Notes under the pieces: model-generated | What the model saw: only the letters and a program-made list of their open reading frames with translations | What the model was told of the DNA's origin: nothing | Database searches by the model: none | Part shown: one piece after another, positions 37,507 through 48,715 of the stretch | How positions within the stretch are numbered: the first letter of the stretch is position 1 | Layout: every line of letters starts with the position of its first letter | Position numbers and translations under genes: made by a program | Origin: Odontesthes bonariensis | Taxonomy: Eukaryota; Chordata; Actinopteri; Atheriniformes; Atherinopsidae | Assembly (NCBI RefSeq): GCF_027942865.1 | Contig: NC_134517.1 | Span: 14,858,275-14,922,274, forward strand | Length of the DNA stretch: 64,000 nt | Direction: 5' to 3'

Positions 37507-37801
37507 TCAGTCACCACCTAAAACTTGTGACCATAAGCAAGGATAGGTAGATAATGTAATGGGTAAATCATCAATTTTGACTTCTGGCTCAGTGTACTCT
37601 TGCCCATGACAGACTGTTACAGCAAGCGCATCACTACAGACATCACACTGATCACAATGCTCAGTTGTTCCCTCACTCATTAACAAGACCTTGTGATACT
37701 TAAAACTCCTCCACTTGAGCTCACAACCATCACAGAGAATGCATCTATCCCTTTGTAGCTGAGAACCGTGGAGGTAAACTTGGAGGTGTAAATTCTTATC
37801 G
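37507..37801 (-). CDS. Cys-rich ORF, probable exon of the unidentified gene
   Basis: After a good acceptor (TTGCTGCTCAG) the frame stays open from 37801 to a TGA at 37507. It contains a cysteine cluster (CILCDGCELKWRSF, then EHCDQCDVCSDALAVTVC), which looks like a zinc-binding module, followed by KIDDLPITLSTYP. It is in a different frame from the exon downstream (37490-37245), so either a donor inside it joins the two, or it is an alternative terminal exon. Family not recognised. Confidence 0.4.
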
Positions 37802-37973
37802 CTGAGCAGCAAAACTTTCCAGCTCGATGAAGCCAATTAGACTACGTTTGTCAAATGGCAGTGATGCAATTATCACTGCACTTGTAATTGAGTAATTGAT
37901 GATTTAAAGAAGTTTTCCCCCTTCTTTAAAAATTTTGAAAAGTAAATGCAGTATTTGAAAATACAAAACATTT

Positions 37974-38580
37974 TTAAAGCTGCAGTCTGCAGGATTTGTT
38001 GTTGTCATACGTAAAGTCCTACTTTTTGGCATTTTAAGAGTTTACATGATCTATCAGAACGCTTGAAGTTGAAAACGGTGACCTCCGTAGTCGCAAAATG
38101 CAAGAAATGCTTATTTTTTAACCGAAAAATAAAAAGTTATTCAACTTCCTGTCCCGCCCCATCAAAACACATGAGAACTCGTGCACGTAGACGTGCACGC
38201 CAGATGCGCTTACACGACTCCTCATTCATCAACTCACCTGTCATTTGCGATCATGGAAGACACAGTAAGTAGACTAGCCCGTAATGAAGTTCAATAGTCT
38301 AGATAAATAAGCGTGGGGACGAGCCTACCTTGTATCGCGCGTGCACAATCGGTGATTGACAGGCAGCAGAGCCCAGCTCGTAACCTGATTGGTTACCTTT
38401 TACCGGTCCGGTCTGCAATTTTGTAAACAAACCTGCTGGCTTTGGAGGGACCTAGCGGGACATATAGGGGACCTAGAGAACTCTTTTTTTTTGTATTGGG
38501 GTATTTAATGTACTACTTTCAGAATCCCCGGACAGTTCCAGGCATTATGCTTGAAAAAGAGTTGCAGACTGCAGCTTTAA
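37974..38580. mobile_element. TTAA-flanked MITE C (607 bp)
   Basis: The ends are an 18-base perfect inverted repeat, TTAAAGCTGCAGTCTGCA, with TTAA at both limits. No transposase. It lies between the last clear cfap97d2 exon and the Cys-rich ORF. Confidence 0.8.
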
Positions 38581-38646
38581 TTCAATTTTTGAAAATTCAG
38601 TCCGTAAAGGATACAAACAGAATATGTGATAAACAGTCCATCCTGT

Positions 38647-38731
38647 TGAAGTACTGTAAGATCTGCTACTCTTATGAACATAACAGAAACTGTGTATGTT
38701 CGTACATATGTGTGGTGTTTTTTCCAGGATG
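38647..38731. repeat. 85-bp duplicated segment, copy 1
   Basis: Begins 'tgaagtactgtaagatctgc'. It matches 43272-43356 in the same orientation with 3 mismatches in 85 bases. Flanks of the two copies are unrelated. Nature unknown; not a simple repeat. Confidence 0.8.
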
Positions 38732-38979
38732 GACTGTTTTCTCCAAGTCCACAAAGGTTGACAAGACTGGTTTGGCATATGGTGCCCATGTGCACTGAAA
38801 ACTCTAGAAGAGGGCATGGAGTCGGTTGGGTGTTGGTTCATTAAAAGCTGAACTTTCCTCTTCAGCTCCTGGTCTAACGGCATTTGTGTTTAACAATACT
38901 GTGTTGTATGATGGAAACTGAAAATGATGTGTGTACTTTGGTGTTATTCTTTGTTATGATTTCCAATTCAAGGACTAAC

Positions 38980-39344
38980 CTTTAGTTTCTGTGACCTGCT
39001 GTCCAGTGAACCAAAGGTACTGGGAGGAGACATGTCAGTTCCACCTTTAGCAAATTTCACCTTGGGAGAAAAAAAATGCACACACAGTTTTGTCCGAAGA
39101 CGTGAACAATGATAGAACTAATTTCTGCCTAACAGGGTGGAGAGGGTTCATTTAAAAAGATTGTTGGTACAACAAAACATTTAGTGACAAATAAGTATGA
39201 TAAAGTCATTACGCCACTAGAAAAGAACAAACACGTGTTTCTACTGACCTTCCTTCTGTGTAAACTATGTGAAGCCTTATCCCATTTCATCTGCAAATAT
39301 TTGTTTGCACAGGGAAGCAGGGATTGATATGCCCGATGATGCAT
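38980..39344 (-). CDS. cfap97d2: CFAP97-domain protein (partial model)
   Basis: Two phase-0 exons, 39344-39249 and 39060-38980, encode MHHRAYQSLLPCANKYLQMK, WDKASHSLHRRK and VKFAKGGTDMSPPSTFGSL. This is the CFAP97/Hemingway pattern (His-Arg-Ala-Tyr start, K-W-D, then V-x-x-A-K/R-x-x-x-D-x-x-x-P-x-T). The start at the MHHRAY Met fits the CFAP97D2 N-terminus, and human CFAP97D2 maps to 13q34 with CDC16 and UPF3A. Family members act in cilia or flagella. A third exon is expected; a frame opening at 38868 (ELKRKVQLLMNQH) is phase-compatible, but its continuation runs through an 85-bp repeat and into MITE C before stopping at 38545, so the true C-terminus is unresolved. The upstream exon is noncoding or missing. 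Confidence 0.65.
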
Positions 39345-39939
39345 CAGGACCCTGTAAAGACAAAACGTCAAATAAAGCTGCAGAAGTACAAGCTTCTCAC
39401 ACATTGTAGGATGATTTAAGGGGTTATGCGCTCATGGTTGAGATTCAAGGAAGTTCCAACAGTCCATCTGAACTGCTGGCCTAATCACTATCCATGAAAC
39501 CTGCTCACAACTTAGACTTTGTAAGTATTCATTTTTTTTCTTTGTTGTTGTTTTTTTTTTTTAGTCCAATCAGTTTCAAGGAACATCGTCAAACTCTGTC
39601 CTCTTGTTCAAATATGGTCACTTCTGACTTCATAAATAAATACAAGGCTGCTTCCAAATGCTGATCGCTAGGTTTCAAAATGTCAGTTTACAAACCAACT
39701 GGTGATTTCATAGTGACATACTTCCATTTATTAAATACAGTCTATTCTAGAACCTCAAACAAATATGTTTACATTCAAATAATCACTGGTTAATTTGACT
39801 TTCGACCTCCAACCAAAAAAAGAAAGAAATTGCAATTATAGTGCTATGGGTCGCTAACTTTCATCTGTATCTCAGAGGGTCTTCCACTCAGTCATAGCTT
39901 ATTGAACCTGTTAAAAAAATATATTTATAATTATTTCTA

Positions 39940-40903
39940 GACTATCTGACTGCCAGACCACAGTATGTCAGGATGGGGAGATGTGTTTCTGGAACACTGG
40001 AATGCAGTACTGGGGCTCCGTAGGGTGCTGTTTTGGCTCCTTTTCTTCTGCCACATACAGAAGTATTCTGATGATACGGCTGTTGTGGCATGTGTGCGCG
40101 GTGGACAGGAGAAGGAGTACAGGGACCTTGTGGAGTCCTTCAATGGCTGGACCAAATAGAACTGTCTTCTCCTGAACACCACCAAGACCAAAGAGCTGGT
40201 GGTGGACTTCAGGAGATTTAAAACTGCATACCAGTCAGTCTGCATTGATGGAGGGGAGATAGAGACTGTTCAGACCTGCAAATACCTGGGGGTGGTGCTG
40301 GATAATAAACTGGAGTGGTCTGCCAAGAAGCAGTGTACAGGAGGGGCCAGAGCCGTCTCTTCTTCCTGAGACGGCTCAGGTCCTTCAATGTCTGCAGTGA
40401 TATGATATGCATGTTTTATCACATTGTCACTGAGAGTGCACTGTTCTATGCTGTTGTCTGCTGGGGGAGTTGCACTACAGACAGAAACTGTAGGCGCCTG
40501 GACAAACTGGTGAAAAAGGCTGGTTCTGTTGTAGGCAGAAGGCTGGACCCTCTCAGTGCTGTGGTGGAGCAACAGAAGAGGAGGAAATTGTATTCTGTTT
40601 TGGAGAACAATAAACATCCTCACCACAGCATCCTGGCAGGACAGAGGAGCAGCTGCAGTGAGAATCTCATCTCAAAGGTTCAGGAGGCCCTTTGCCATAA
40701 GGCTTTTTAACAGTGACTGCTGACATGTTTTTCTCAAAATTATTTATTTATTTATGTATTATTTTATCATTATCATTATTATTGTTATTATTGTTCTAAT
40801 ATACAATCATTGTAAATATTTAAAAGAAAAAAAATTAACTACTTGACTAATTCTGAATTTCCCCCACTGGGGGATGAATAAAGTATTTTTCTATTCTATT
40901 CCA
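39940..40903 (+). mobile_element. CR1/L2/Rex1-group LINE, 5'-truncated reverse transcriptase
   Basis: Broken plus-strand reading frames hold the end of a reverse transcriptase: YSDDTAVVACVRGGQEKEY (catalytic Asp-Asp), LLNTTKTKELVVDFRR, CKYLGVVLDNKLEWS, then GQSRLFFLRRLRSFNVCSD and AVVCWGSC after a frameshift. The 3' end is 'cccccactgggggatgaata' and 'aagtatttttctattctatt'. Stops and frameshifts make it dead. Exact clade not decided by eye. Confidence 0.8.
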
Positions 40904-40972
40904 TAAGAACATTTCTAAGTTTCCTTATTCGAAACTGTTGGGCTATTTTACCTTTTTGTCTAAAACAAAATA

Positions 40973-41075
40973 TTACTTCCGGTAAATGTTGATTCTATTT
41001 CCTGTGACAGTGCGCCTGGTAACGGTACCCCAGTTTTCCGCCATCTTGTCTGCAGCCAAACAGGTACCTAACAGT
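40973..41075. promoter_or_regulatory. Candidate promoter with ETS and YY1 motifs
   Basis: ACTTCCGG (ETS type) at about 40976 and CGCCATCTTG (the complement of the YY1 AAGATGGCG start-site motif) at about 41039 lie close together in a CpG-containing stretch. The YY1 motif is usually just inside the transcript, in line with a minus-strand start near 41060 for cfap97d2. A plus-strand donor (AAACAG-GTACCT) at 41062 would also permit transcription to the right. Direction not decided. Confidence 0.35.
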
Positions 41076-41325
41076 GGTTCGCGGTTTGGATAACGGAGGC
41101 AGGGATCTAAACGACAACAACTTGACTGGTGGGCAAAAAGTTCTGTGTTTTTATTGGAAAAACAACGCGCTATAGTTCAGATATTTGTAATGAAGAAGGG
41201 TTGAGCTGTCCCAGTAACATTAGTGCTATTGACCCAGAGACATGAAAATGGCAAGGAACATGACAAACAAGTGCCACAAAGGTTTAAAAACGTGATAAAA
41301 ATGTTACAGGCACACATATGTAGCA

Positions 41326-41363
41326 CGTATACACACACATACACACACACACACACACACACA
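41326..41363. repeat. (CA)n microsatellite
   Basis: ACACAC run with one interruption. Confidence 0.85.
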
Positions 41364-41497
41364 AACAAATGTATGCTTGGTCATTTAACTCACCCCGGAG
41401 TCTCCAGATGTCTTGGGAGTGTTGACAACAGTCTTTTCAAGACTGTGTACCCACCGGTTGACCTGAGACGGGATATTGAAATCTGTTTTCTATCATG

Positions 41498-41509
41498 GTT
41501 GCCATGGCG
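41498..41509. promoter_or_regulatory. RFX X-box-like half element
   Basis: GTTGCCATGGCG matches the left half and centre of the RFX X-box (GTTGCCATGGYAAC); the last bases differ. About 2.1 kb upstream of the cfap97d2 coding exon. RFX factors drive ciliary genes. Confidence 0.25.
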
Positions 41510-43271
41510 CCAGCTTGAGAGAACGGAGATGAATTGTTTTCAAACGACGCGCTTGTTTAATAAGTTACACACAGAGAAACACACAGAGGCATGTGAAGAT
41601 GGACTAACTAGTGAGGAGACCGTGGAGCGAGCGACAGTTAAAATGAGCTGCCGCGTGGGGACATCGTTTCACGCAGTTCAAAGCGGAAAATGAACTGAAG
41701 TCGACCACATACCGACTGCCCTTAATGAGTGAGAAACTGTTGTCCCACTTGCTGCATACAGACCTCAATAACAGTATACACTCCACAAGCACTGCTACAG
41801 CTTTTAGCTGATGCCTGACGATGATTAAAAAAGGTTTGGGAAAAAAGAAGAGATCGTGGAAGTTGATTTATGTTCTAAGACCCTTTCATACTATGCTGTG
41901 AGAATCATATCAAATATTTGATGAATGAATCCCATTTAGGTGCTATGACTTCATGAATGAACATCTATATTACAACACTTCCCCCTACTGCCTGGAGTTC
42001 TCTACAACCTGGAAGTGTCACTACCATTAATAAATCATATTGTATACCAGAATAAGCCATAACACATTAAACTGTAAAAAAAAATGATTACCACCCTTTC
42101 TCCTGCACTATTTTTACATTTTTGTGTTTTGTGGCTTATCCTGTCTCTGACATGCACACCCCACGAATGCAAAGCTTGTGCAACTATCCACGAAGAATTC
42201 ATAAAATAGAAGAAACATCTAAATGAATAATTCCACGTATGTTACACCACAACTCGGTTATCTAAGATTTTAGGAGTTCTGAAGCCTCCGTGGCTGAGGG
42301 CGAAGCCTTATTTCTGACATCTCCCCACAGATGCACTCAGTTGCGAATTAATCACCCATCCCTCCTAGCACAGTCATGCCTTAATGCAGAGGCATTCTCA
42401 TGAATGAATTATATGCAATAAAACATTTCTGGTCCCATTTGTTATTTTGTTGTATAAGAGGAAGTTTGTTGATGGGATGGATGTGAAATGCTGTGAGGAA
42501 TAAAACAGTGCCTCTGGATAATTCTTTTCCTAACTGTCCTGTGTCAGTTACTTGGACAAACTTTCATTTGATTTCAGCTTCATCTCAACCTGAAGTGAAT
42601 ATCTGTGTCTGTGAGTGTGACCCGAATGAACAGTTTGGCTGCATAAGACCATATAAAGTGTAGCTATATATTGTTAGGTTTCCCTGGCAAGAGATGTAAA
42701 ACCATCCGTCCTAACGTAGACAGCTTTGGTCAACATAGAGTGTTTAGTTTTGCAGAAGAGCCTCGCATACAATTGGAGAACAGTGATTTCAAACATAAAA
42801 ACAAATGTTGAATGCACAGAACCTTGTGTCCAGTCTCCAAGGGGCCTGACTACGACGTGGTTTTCTCACACAAAAAAATAAGGTTGCTCTCTCATGCTCT
42901 CTCAGTGGTGCTTTCAGAACACTTGGCATAAACTCTTTATGGAGTAGTTTTAGAATATTCGTGATAAATCAGTTTTCATATGGACTTCAAAGATTTTTTT
43001 CCCAATGATCAGTGTCACAAATCATAATTTACATCCATTTTTACTGCATGAGCTCAAAGGGAAATGCACGGAAAGGTGACATACTTCTTATAAGCACTGC
43101 AAGTTCCTCATTAATTAAGAAGGGTGACGATGGTGCATTTAATGAGGCTTGTTTTCATCTCCTGTTTTAAACGGCAGGGGATGATACCAGTTCCAGGAAG
43201 TCTCAGTGGTGGATCTTCCATTGCACCGTTGTGGGAAAAGGTGCAGAGCAAGACGGTCCCTTTGGGACCGA

Positions 43272-43356
43272 TGAAGTACTGTAAGATCTGCTACTCGTAT
43301 GAACATAACAGAAACTGTGTATGTTCGTACATAGGTGTGGTGTTTTTCCCAGGATG
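43272..43356. repeat. 85-bp duplicated segment, copy 2
   Basis: Same orientation and about 96% identical to 38647-38731. Immediately upstream stands a palindrome, CGGTCCCTTTGGGACCG (43255-43271). Confidence 0.8.
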
Positions 43357-44127
43357 TGCAGTTGTTATGTAATGTGTACAGCACAATCACCATGAAAGAA
43401 ACAGGATCAAAAAAACGACTGTGTTTGTACATTAAGTTTGCTTAAATAAGTTTAAATATTTCATTCCTTTGCATTTATGAGCTATCCAATTTAATAATTT
43501 AAAATTTATCACATTCATTGTTGTTTTAAAATTGTGTTATCCAAATGAAAAGAATATCTTCCTCGTCAGCCACCTGTCTCTGCTGATTGAGACAAATACT
43601 ATGAGTTCCCACTTAGGTCATATTCCTTTTATTTTCTTGTCTACACCTGTGGCCTGAGCCTTAGTAAGATAAGCAGGAAGAGGGTGTGAATCTCCCCAAG
43701 GTCAAGTTTTAATCCGTGTTGATGGTTGTGACTATAGTAACAGGTCCCAGTGGAAGACCCTGTTTAGAGGTGGCTGCATCATATTGGCTGCTTGTTAAGA
43801 GACACCCGCAATGAAGGACTTCTGTTATCAAAAATGTACACTGTTTTCTCCAATTCACAGTAGTCATCATTCCAGCCAAAGTCATTTTTGTCACCTTCTT
43901 ACATCAATAATTATCTAGTTATTGTGCTCAAATGCATCATGTTTCTCTTCATCCGTTCACCTTTAAAAGCTCTTTTGTCCACACACAGTGATCCCCTGTC
44001 AGATTAGTGTTGAACAGCCTTTACCAACACTACCCTGACTTTTTTTTAAATAGAAAGAGGCTTTAGAGACACCTCTAGGTACACTGCTAACTTCTTTAGG
44101 AGTTGCATTGTAGTAAATAAGAGGGAT

Positions 44128-44613
44128 TGTCGCCGAGTCGATGTGGAGATGAATGATGAAGAACTCTGCTGACACGGACTTAATCGAACATAGAAACCTT
44201 TATTGCATTCGTCAGGTCCGTCTCAAATTTACAGAAAAGATGCATCAAGTCTGGAGAGAGTAGCCCAATTGTTCGAATGAAATCTCTCTGTCTTTCAGAG
44301 TGTGAAACTCCTTTTTATGGGTGTTAATTTATCCCTATATGGTGGAGATGCTCCAGGTCTCTCCTTCTCCAGGCATATAGCCAAGAGACAATGTATATGG
44401 ACTTCACACCTTTGGAATGTATTTTCCTCCGAATCTCCTTATTTGACTATATGCTACCTCTGGTTGGAACACATGCACTCAGTGGCCTTCATCAGTGACG
44501 TGTTTAGAGCATATGTACTCAGTGAACTTAGAGATGGTCCTTTTCAACTGTTTCTCTTGAGTATTTTTTGAAGATTTTGATAAAATCAGAAAATGCAGCA
44601 TATGGTGTTGACA
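44128..44613 (-). mobile_element. Probable solo LTR
   Basis: Read on the minus strand the 486-bp block starts TGTCAACACC and ends CTCGGCGACA, with TGTC...GACA termini. It contains a TATA-like CATAAAAAGG (44309-44318) and, about 105 bases on, AATAAAGG (44199-44204), the order expected for an LTR. A target duplication is not visible, so the limits are provisional. No retroelement proteins flank it. Confidence 0.45.
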
Positions 44614-45837
44614 ATGCATGTTTGAGATGTTAAAAGTCATAGCTGTACTTACTCCCTTTTCTGCACTTTATCTGAGAAAAATCTCAAAATAAAACCAGTC
44701 CCCATGCAACCCCCCCTTCCAAAGCTTAACACACAAAATCTAAAAAAGCCTGCTCGCTTGATGTATAGAAAGCTGTTTTAAAGTCAACACAATTTCCTGC
44801 TAATGGATGGTAGACTAGGTAAGGCACTGCACTCTCAGTTGTGCCGCTCCATTAAAGCTGCTGAGCTACACAGGGACAGTTGCTTTGACACAAAAATTGG
44901 CTTTCACCATCTGAAAGGGGGTCTTTTTCGTGATGGTTTTGATGCACACATGCTGCACTGAATGCAGGAAGTTTCCCCCACTTTAATACACAATACCATA
45001 CAAGCCAATATTCTACCAAGATCTGTACTATGAAGGGTATAAATAATGAAAGCTGCAGTCTTTACAGGTTAAAAACGACCCACAGCACTGTTACATAACA
45101 CTGGAATGAGTTATGAGACTAAAGCTCGAGTAAAGTTGAGTACAGAATGATACCGGACCAACTGACTCCAGGATACCGAGACGAATGCAGAGCTATTATA
45201 CTCAAATGTGTCATCTTGAATATAATCTCGTTTTTAATTTTGCCCCACAATTATACTATACTGTTTCTTGACGATTCAATCTCTTCTGATCATTTCAGCT
45301 CATTGCTTACTGGCTTGTAAGTTTGCTGAAAACAAATAAAAAAAGACAAATTAAAAAAAGAAAAAATAATTTAAATATTTCTTTCTGTCTCATTATTTCT
45401 GCTTATCTGACAAAAACAATTCACAATGGAACATGTAAAACATATCAAAAGTTAAAAGCCATACTTTTTTCGATTCTATCAAAAAAAAAAAAATCTTTAA
45501 TTTGACGGCATAACACATCCCAAACAGGTTGTGACAGGAGCAACTAGTAGGATGAAAAAGTAAGTGGGACTAATAAGAAACAGCTGGAGGAATATGTTAC
45601 AGCTAGTTAGATTAATTGACAGCAGGTCAGAAACATGATAAGTTCTAAATAAAAGGGCACTTTAGAATGGTAGAATATCTCAAAGGTAAAGATGGGCAGA
45701 GGTCTAACAACCTGAAAAAACTGAACCTACAATTTGTGAAGCAATTTCAGATTACTGTTCCTCAACAAAAAATTGTGCAATCTGAATATTCCGTCATCGT
45801 TAGCGCATGACATCATTGAAAGATTTAATTCAGTTAA

Positions 45838-45915
45838 ATTCAGGTCAGTTTTATTTATGTAGCACCAAATCACAACATGTGTCGCCTCAAAACACTTCAA
45901 AGATACGGTCCAATT
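45838..45915. repeat. Fish dispersed repeat ('atgtagcaccaaatcacaac' type)
   Basis: The words 'tttatttatgtagcaccaaa' and 'tcgcctcaaaacacttcaaa' belong to a very common dispersed fish repeat. A longer copy is at 50960-51360. Confidence 0.55.
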
Positions 45916-48509
45916 CAAGCAAATTCTAATCCAATTAATTTATGATGGGATCGTAATCCAATTGAATGCAATTAATAAAGTTCCAAATTAGTCCAGTTCA
46001 TACAGAGCACACAAAAAGTAAAAAGTCCCACTTTCAATATGTTATATGTATTATTATGAATAAAAGATTAGTTTATAGTATATGCAACCTTTTCATATGT
46101 GGGGTTATACTTGTTTCATCCAGTTGTGTATCTTGTATACCCCAAATTACTTAGATCAATTTTGTCCACGCTTCAAATACAGATATTCTCCACGTGAAAA
46201 GTGAATAATGTTAGGCACCAATTGGAGCATATAATTTTGGATGTGTGCAATGTCAACCTTAATTTATTTCTAAGACAGAAAAGATTCTGACTCTAAAAGC
46301 TTTGGTTAAATGTGTTTTGAGTCTGACTTTGCAGTTGAAGGGCCAAATTAGATACTCTACCTGTATTTCCCTCCTGTGTTGTGTTCAGGTTCTCCTGCAA
46401 GGTTCATCAAAGGTTTGTTGCTTTATTACAGAATGTGGTTGAGAGGGTGTTGTGTCTGCATTTGCAGTGAATCCATTACCGTGAAAGCATAATAAAGACA
46501 TACATTCTCTTCAGTATGAATACATATTGATTAGAAAGAAAAATCAAATAGTTTTAGTCATAGAGTATGGCAGGTCAAATTTTTTAAATGAATCAGTTAG
46601 TCATTATTTAGGTATTTTATTAGGATACAACATCCAGCTGACGCAGGACAACCTGATCATATCACTTCTGTCGTCCACCTGCTTGTTGCATTTTATTGTG
46701 GTAAAAGTACTACAAGAACATTTCTGGCACTGGCAATTACAGTCACTTTTGAAACCTGTACTGGAACAGGAAGAGATTTAAGCAGAACAGAATGGTTAAC
46801 TATACTAAATAGCAGATCAGTGGTTAAAGGGGGAATGAAATAGCTGAAATATCGATTATTTTGTCGATTACCGCAGGAACCAATCGATCGCATGACTGCA
46901 CATGTATGTTGGAGTAAAGTTTGACTTCGCCGGCATGACTGCACAGTATCCACATTGTTACAGCCATATAGAGTATTGCAATGCAGTACAGGAGAACTCA
47001 GAGAGACTAATTATAGAAAGTGTGTTAATGTTCAGAAAGCTAATATGTTGATAATGCCAATTCTTACCGAACAGGAAAGTCCCAGAGAGATGATTACAAA
47101 AGGGCAGGATTGAAGTGTACACTTTATTTTAGGTCATGCGCATCACTGAAACCTGAGTGTGGATAAAACATCTCTTCTGGATAAAGTTTAAACGAGGGAG
47201 TGGGGAGAAAGGCTATAAAGAAGGCAGTGTGACGATCAAACAATGCCTGGCATGTGAGTGACCACTTCGGCATTCTGCTCTCGTATCACTGCTCCATTTG
47301 ACCCTTCCTTATGCTTTAGGTGACCACTCAGTGTTGGCATGTCTCGTCTGACTCCAAAGAAAAACCGAGATCTGTCTTCATCTATATTTCAACCACATGC
47401 CTTAGTGACAGATCTTTCCAAATTTAGCCAATCCCTCAAGACAACACAGAAACCATGAAGCAATGAACTTGTCAGAGACACAGAGAAAAATGATGACAGC
47501 CAGATTAATTGAATATGTTAAATCTTGAATATTGGTTGAATGTCCAAGAGTTCCAATTTTTTTTTAATAACTAACATGATGTATATTAAACTCTTGTGAA
47601 AGTGCCCTCGAAAATTTGGAAGGAGGGTAGCATGGAAACAAGCACAAGATAAAACCTCCAAGGAGCAGAGAGAACGGTTATTGTAATGATGATATTTCCA
47701 CCTGATAAAGTTGTATTATTAAATCTCAAAAAGATTAAATGTTAAGCATGTTATTATCCATGTTCTTTCTGTCCTTCAAGACAGTTGCCAAGTTTTTGTG
47801 TTTTTTTTTGCTGTCACACTTTTTAAAGACTGCATGTCTTCAAATTGTAGAGCAGGAGGCTGTCATTGAAATGAGAAATTATATAGTATAAAAACACAGT
47901 CCTTGGAGCATCATTATACAGTTATGACACTGTGTCCTTGTGGACAGAATTGCCTGTATAACTGGAACTTTTTACTCACAGAATGTGGGCTGGCTTGCCT
48001 ATGAAGTGAATTCTCAATGGACCATGAGTACTACTGCCCCTATCACTCTGCAGTAATGAATACTCTTGGTAGCAATGGATTTTAAAGAGAAGCAGGTTAT
48101 TATCTGTGTGGGATTCTTCAATTTGTTCTATTGGTGTTTTGCCCTGTTAGTCACACTGTGGGTGCACTTGAGCGGTTCTAGAGATGTCTAAATATTACAT
48201 ATAGTTCAGCATTTAAGCCACCCGTATCAGTGAGATAGAACTGATGGTTTAGTAGGCTCATATTCCTTATCTCATGTGCTGCATGCTTATGAAGCACACT
48301 AATTCTGATAATCAGATATGTGCAGAGCTGCTTGTTCCCAGGATGTTGCCAAATATGGTTCAGTTTAGCTGTTTGAACTCAGTGAAGCATGTAGAATAGT
48401 TCTGGGCCCCTTAGCTCTGAATGTCAGCAGCTGTGTTGTGCCCAACTTATTGCAAGGAATTCAGCGGGCAAATAGAATGAGCACAAATTTGCAACAATGC
48501 GTTCACGAT

Positions 48510-48715
48510 AAGAGTTGGTGTGTGCCTCTGTGTGTTTGTGTGTTTAAATGAAGTCTTTGGCCGTTACTTGTCTTGCAGCAGCTGTTCGTTTTCTCATGAA
48601 CACTTTCTCCGAGCTGTACCAAACACAGCTCATCTTCCTTCTCTGGCTGGAAGGCATCTGGGTTTCTGCTCTGTTTCTGGATGTATAAGGTTCCAGTCTG
48701 GTATTTCCTGAAAGC
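48510..48715 (-). other. Possible lone coding exon
   Basis: A minus-strand acceptor (TCTGCTTTCAG) near 48711 opens a non-repetitive frame reading KYQTGTLYIQKQSRNPDAFQ and PEKEDELCLVQLGESVHEKT. No partner exon is found and the plus strand is also open here, so this is weak. Not recognised. Confidence 0.15.

Noticed and set aside
41223-41693. 156-codon plus-strand ORF
   Set aside because: It runs through a CA microsatellite, has no recognised motif, and no convincing splice partners.
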